This document shows positions 62,046 through 64,000 of a DNA stretch of 64,000 bases, piece after piece. The notes beneath the pieces are model-generated. The model searched no databases, was not told the DNA's origin, and saw only the letters and a program-made list of their open reading frames with translations. The first letter of the stretch is position 1; each line of letters begins with the position of its first letter. The stretch lies in NCBI RefSeq assembly GCF_008728515.1, contig NW_022161834.1:1-64000 (forward strand), written 5' to 3'. The translations under genes were made by a program, and so were the position numbers. Source of the DNA: Papio anubis (lineage: Eukaryota > Chordata > Mammalia > Primates > Cercopithecidae).

Positions 62046-62309
62046 AACACGATCTGATTTGTATTATAAAAAGATTGTAATTGCTGTGAGGTTATCAACA
62101 ATTCCATTAGAATCTTTGGGGTCAAGTCAGCATCTATAGCTGAGGAAGCTGGACAGGCTATTGATAGTCACTCTTCCTCCCAAGGGAGCACAGGGTCGGG
62201 AGCTAAGGAGGAGGGTTCCCTATTCTTGGCTCAGAGTTCAGTCCTGGCATGGAAAAACATCTCCTTGCTCCTCACAGCCTTCCTAGCTCTGTCATTCTGT
62301 TTCTCTCAC

Positions 62310-62425
62310 TAGACTACAAGCTCCTTGAGGGCAGGGCAGGGTCTTATTTGCCTGTGGTTCTAGCATCTGGCCACAAGGCTCTGCACAGAGGAGGCACTCA
62401 GTAGATGATGGATGCATGAATGACT
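62310..62425 (+). mobile_element. L2 tail
   Basis: tacaagctccttgagggcag, then cactcagtagatgatgg, is an L2 end. Confidence 0.75.
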
Positions 62426-62901
62426 GCACTAAACTTTAATGGTAGCCTCTAAGGTTAAAGGTGCAGTGCTACAGCCATCCTGGACATGGAGCAGAAAGGC
62501 CTTGAGGGACTTCCAAAGTTGGTAAAGCACCAGGCTAAGAGAAACACACCAGTGCCTAGGAAACTCTCAGGCATGACACCACCTCACATTTTCAAAACTT
62601 TCTTTGGGGTTTGAGATTTTTTCAATAAACTAATTTGAGAACCATCACACCCTAAGCAGTTAGCCTATATATTTGATCATGTTTCTTTTTTCCTTCAATG
62701 TATTCTCCCCAACTCATCCTCTCCCGACTAATGGCATCCTATACCATAGCGATACATATATTACAACTGATGAACTTTCATGGAGACATCATTATCACCT
62801 AACGTCCACAGTTTCCATTAGGGTTCACTCTTGGTGTTATATTTCCTATGGGTTTGGCCCAGTGTAGAATGACATGTGTCTCACAGCCATGATTCTTTTT
62901 A

Positions 62902-63051
62902 ATACTGAATCCAGTTCATGGGCTTATTTCCCATTTCCAGGACAGTTCCCTTGCTTGACCCTCCACAATAAAATAAATACTGACTCCAGTTCATGGCTTA
63001 TTTCCCATTTCCAGGACAGTTCCCTTGCTTGAGCCTCCATGACAATAAAAT
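62902..63051. repeat. Two-copy 75-bp tandem duplication
   Basis: Copies at 62902-62976 and 62977-63051 share ttatttcccatttccaggac followed by agttcccttgcttga, with few differences, so the event is fairly recent. It lies about 90 bp downstream of exon 3's donor in TMOD2 intron 3. Confidence 0.9.
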
Positions 63052-63139
63052 AAAAGAGATACTCTTAATTAAGAGTGCCTCCATTTCAAAAAAAAAAAAG
63101 AGTGCTTCTGTTCCAAGATGCTCTGCCTGTGGTCCTTAC

Positions 63140-63296
63140 CTTTCTTTTCTCCAGTGAAGGGCACAAAGTCCTCTCTGTCTTTCTGTTCCAAAGCCTCCTT
63201 CTCCAGGTACATGAGGAGGTGCTCGCGGTCAAAGGGGCCGGTGGCTGCCTTCTGTGTCTGGTCTTTCTGTCGAAATCCAGCCGGTAGCATGGCACT
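63140..63296 (-). CDS. TMOD2: TMOD2 coding exon 3 (residues 43-94)
   Basis: This 157-bp exon is bounded by a ttgtcag acceptor and a GAAAG|gtaagg donor. It encodes SAMLPAGFRQKDQT through PFDREHLLMYLEKEAL to DREDFVPFTGEKK, plus the first base of a glycine codon. In the family this part of the N-terminal half holds the tropomyosin-dependent actin-capping helix (actin-binding site 1), which sits on the terminal actin subunit. The KDQTQKAATG and FDREHLLMYLEKEA wording points to TMOD2; TMOD3 and TMOD1 differ here. The reading frame enters at a codon boundary and leaves in phase 1, matching the next exon. A short downstream intron stretch holds a 75-bp tandem duplication. The preceding exon with the start codon is outside the window. 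Confidence 0.97.
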
Positions 63297-64000
63297 CTGA
63301 CAAGACAGAGGTGTGAGCAGGAAGGAAGATGTCTGCCGGCCTGTACTTTGCTACTTCCTCTTCCACCCCTACTCACTATGTGCTGGGGAAGCAGGAGGGA
63401 TACCTACGCAGAATGCATGTGTGAGCTGAGGGCTGGGGGCTCTGGGACGTCTCTGAGGCCTTACTTGTTCTAATGTTCTGGGCTGACAGGGGGCTCCCAA
63501 TGAGCTCAAGCAGTGCAGGGATGGCTAGAGCAGTCTCTGAGTCTTCTGAAGCTGCCTCCTAGAACACGGAGGCAAAAGACCTCTTTCCTTGTAGATCACG
63601 CTTAGGTTTGGCTAGGGCTGCACCCAAGGAGCTCCCAGGCAGAAACATGAGACTCTAACAAGGAGCCGACTTGGGGAACCCCTCTCCTGCAGAAGCAGCC
63701 AAGCTGATAAGTAACTATTACGATGATATTAATGTCTGCTTGATAAAACTTTGCGATTCCTTCCTTAAGTTAAAAAAAAACAACAGAATACCTGTATTTT
63801 TAAAAGTAAACACCATATCCAAAGTATCTGATGTATCAGAATTCCGTATACATAATTTTGTTTTAGTTACATTTTTATTTATAGTAAAATTACTATTTTG
63901 GATGCCTCCAATTCTAAGTTTAAGATCATACCAGCAGGTCTGAAGAAAGTGCTTGCTAAACAAACAATATAACAAGAGACTTAGCTTTTCAAGAACTCAT
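63297..64000 (-). other. TMOD2 intron 2 (partial)
   Basis: Unique sequence only; nothing recognised. The start-codon exon is not within the window. Confidence 0.85.

Larger units (their letters stand above)
58549..63139 (-). other. TMOD2 intron 3
   Basis: A 4.6-kb intron with two Alu monomer-type copies, one full Alu, an L2 tail and a 75-bp tandem duplication near its 5' end. Bases 58560-60115, 60290-60965, 61145-61745 and 62430-62900 are unique without recognised features. Confidence 0.9.
16560..64000 (-). other. TMOD2: TMOD2 gene (partial: exons 3-10 and 3' UTR)
   Basis: Neuronal tropomodulin caps the slow-growing pointed end of tropomyosin-coated actin filaments in the neuronal cytoplasm. 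Eight minus-strand exons are joined by AG/GT introns with phases that fit exactly, giving residues 43-351 with stop. The first coding exon (about 42 residues) and the 5' UTR exon lie beyond the right edge. Assignment to TMOD2 rather than TMOD1, TMOD3 or TMOD4 rests on family knowledge: motifs such as GFRQKDQTQKAATG, the C-terminal VRKKRVEADRR ending, and a total of 351 residues. Exon numbers follow the human gene. No frameshift, stop or broken splice site is seen, so the gene looks functional. The 3' limit is an estimate from poly(A)-signal inspection. Confidence 0.95.

Noticed and set aside
63069..63290. 73-codon ORF starting MLPAGF
   Set aside because: The ATG is internal Met 45 of TMOD2 and the tail is intronic. 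The true exon is 63140-63296.

Overview
This is primate nuclear DNA, most likely from an Old World monkey (macaque/baboon group). It is dense in Alu and L1 repeats. Several young Alus (for example 1-277 and 939-1240) carry the diagnostic right-arm wording I associate with the cercopithecoid AluYRa lineage (cacctcgcccggctag on the complementary strand). No bacterial-type genes, CRISPR arrays, rRNAs or tRNAs are seen.

The main gene is TMOD2 (neuronal tropomodulin) on the minus strand. Eight coding exons can be placed to the base from splice sites and reading frame: 63140-63296, 58426-58548, 55245-55331, 52265-52395, 50577-50684, 34776-34919, 26351-26495 and 24464-24498 (with stop). They encode residue 43 to the stop. 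All phases join cleanly, and adding the 42 residues expected from the exon beyond the right edge gives 351 aa, the known family length. A long, mostly repeat-poor 3' UTR follows at about 16560-24463. Inside it is a diverged tandem triplication of a ~360-bp unit (about 20690-21790).

At 5430-6110 is a CpG island with a ZNF143-type site, an NRF1-type site and a consensus splice donor on the minus strand. By synteny (TMOD2 and TMOD3 lie head-to-tail in human 15q21) this is most likely the promoter and non-coding first exon of TMOD3. Bases 1-5857 would then be TMOD3 intron 1, and about 6110-16560 the intergenic gap.

The introns and the gap are filled with about 35 Alu or Alu-monomer copies and a full-length but decayed ~6.1-kb L1. 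That L1 (40119-46265) is inserted in an older hAT element, which also hosts a palindromic element. There are also further L1 fragments, a complete MER2/Tigger element with TA duplications, MER5A, MER20, a MaLR LTR, L2/MIR relics and several microsatellites. A 46-bp spacer-less perfect palindrome lies at 28221-28266.

The biology here is a tandem pair of actin pointed-end capping genes. I find no new enzymatic or defence system. The most unusual sequence features are the 3' UTR triplication and the long palindrome.
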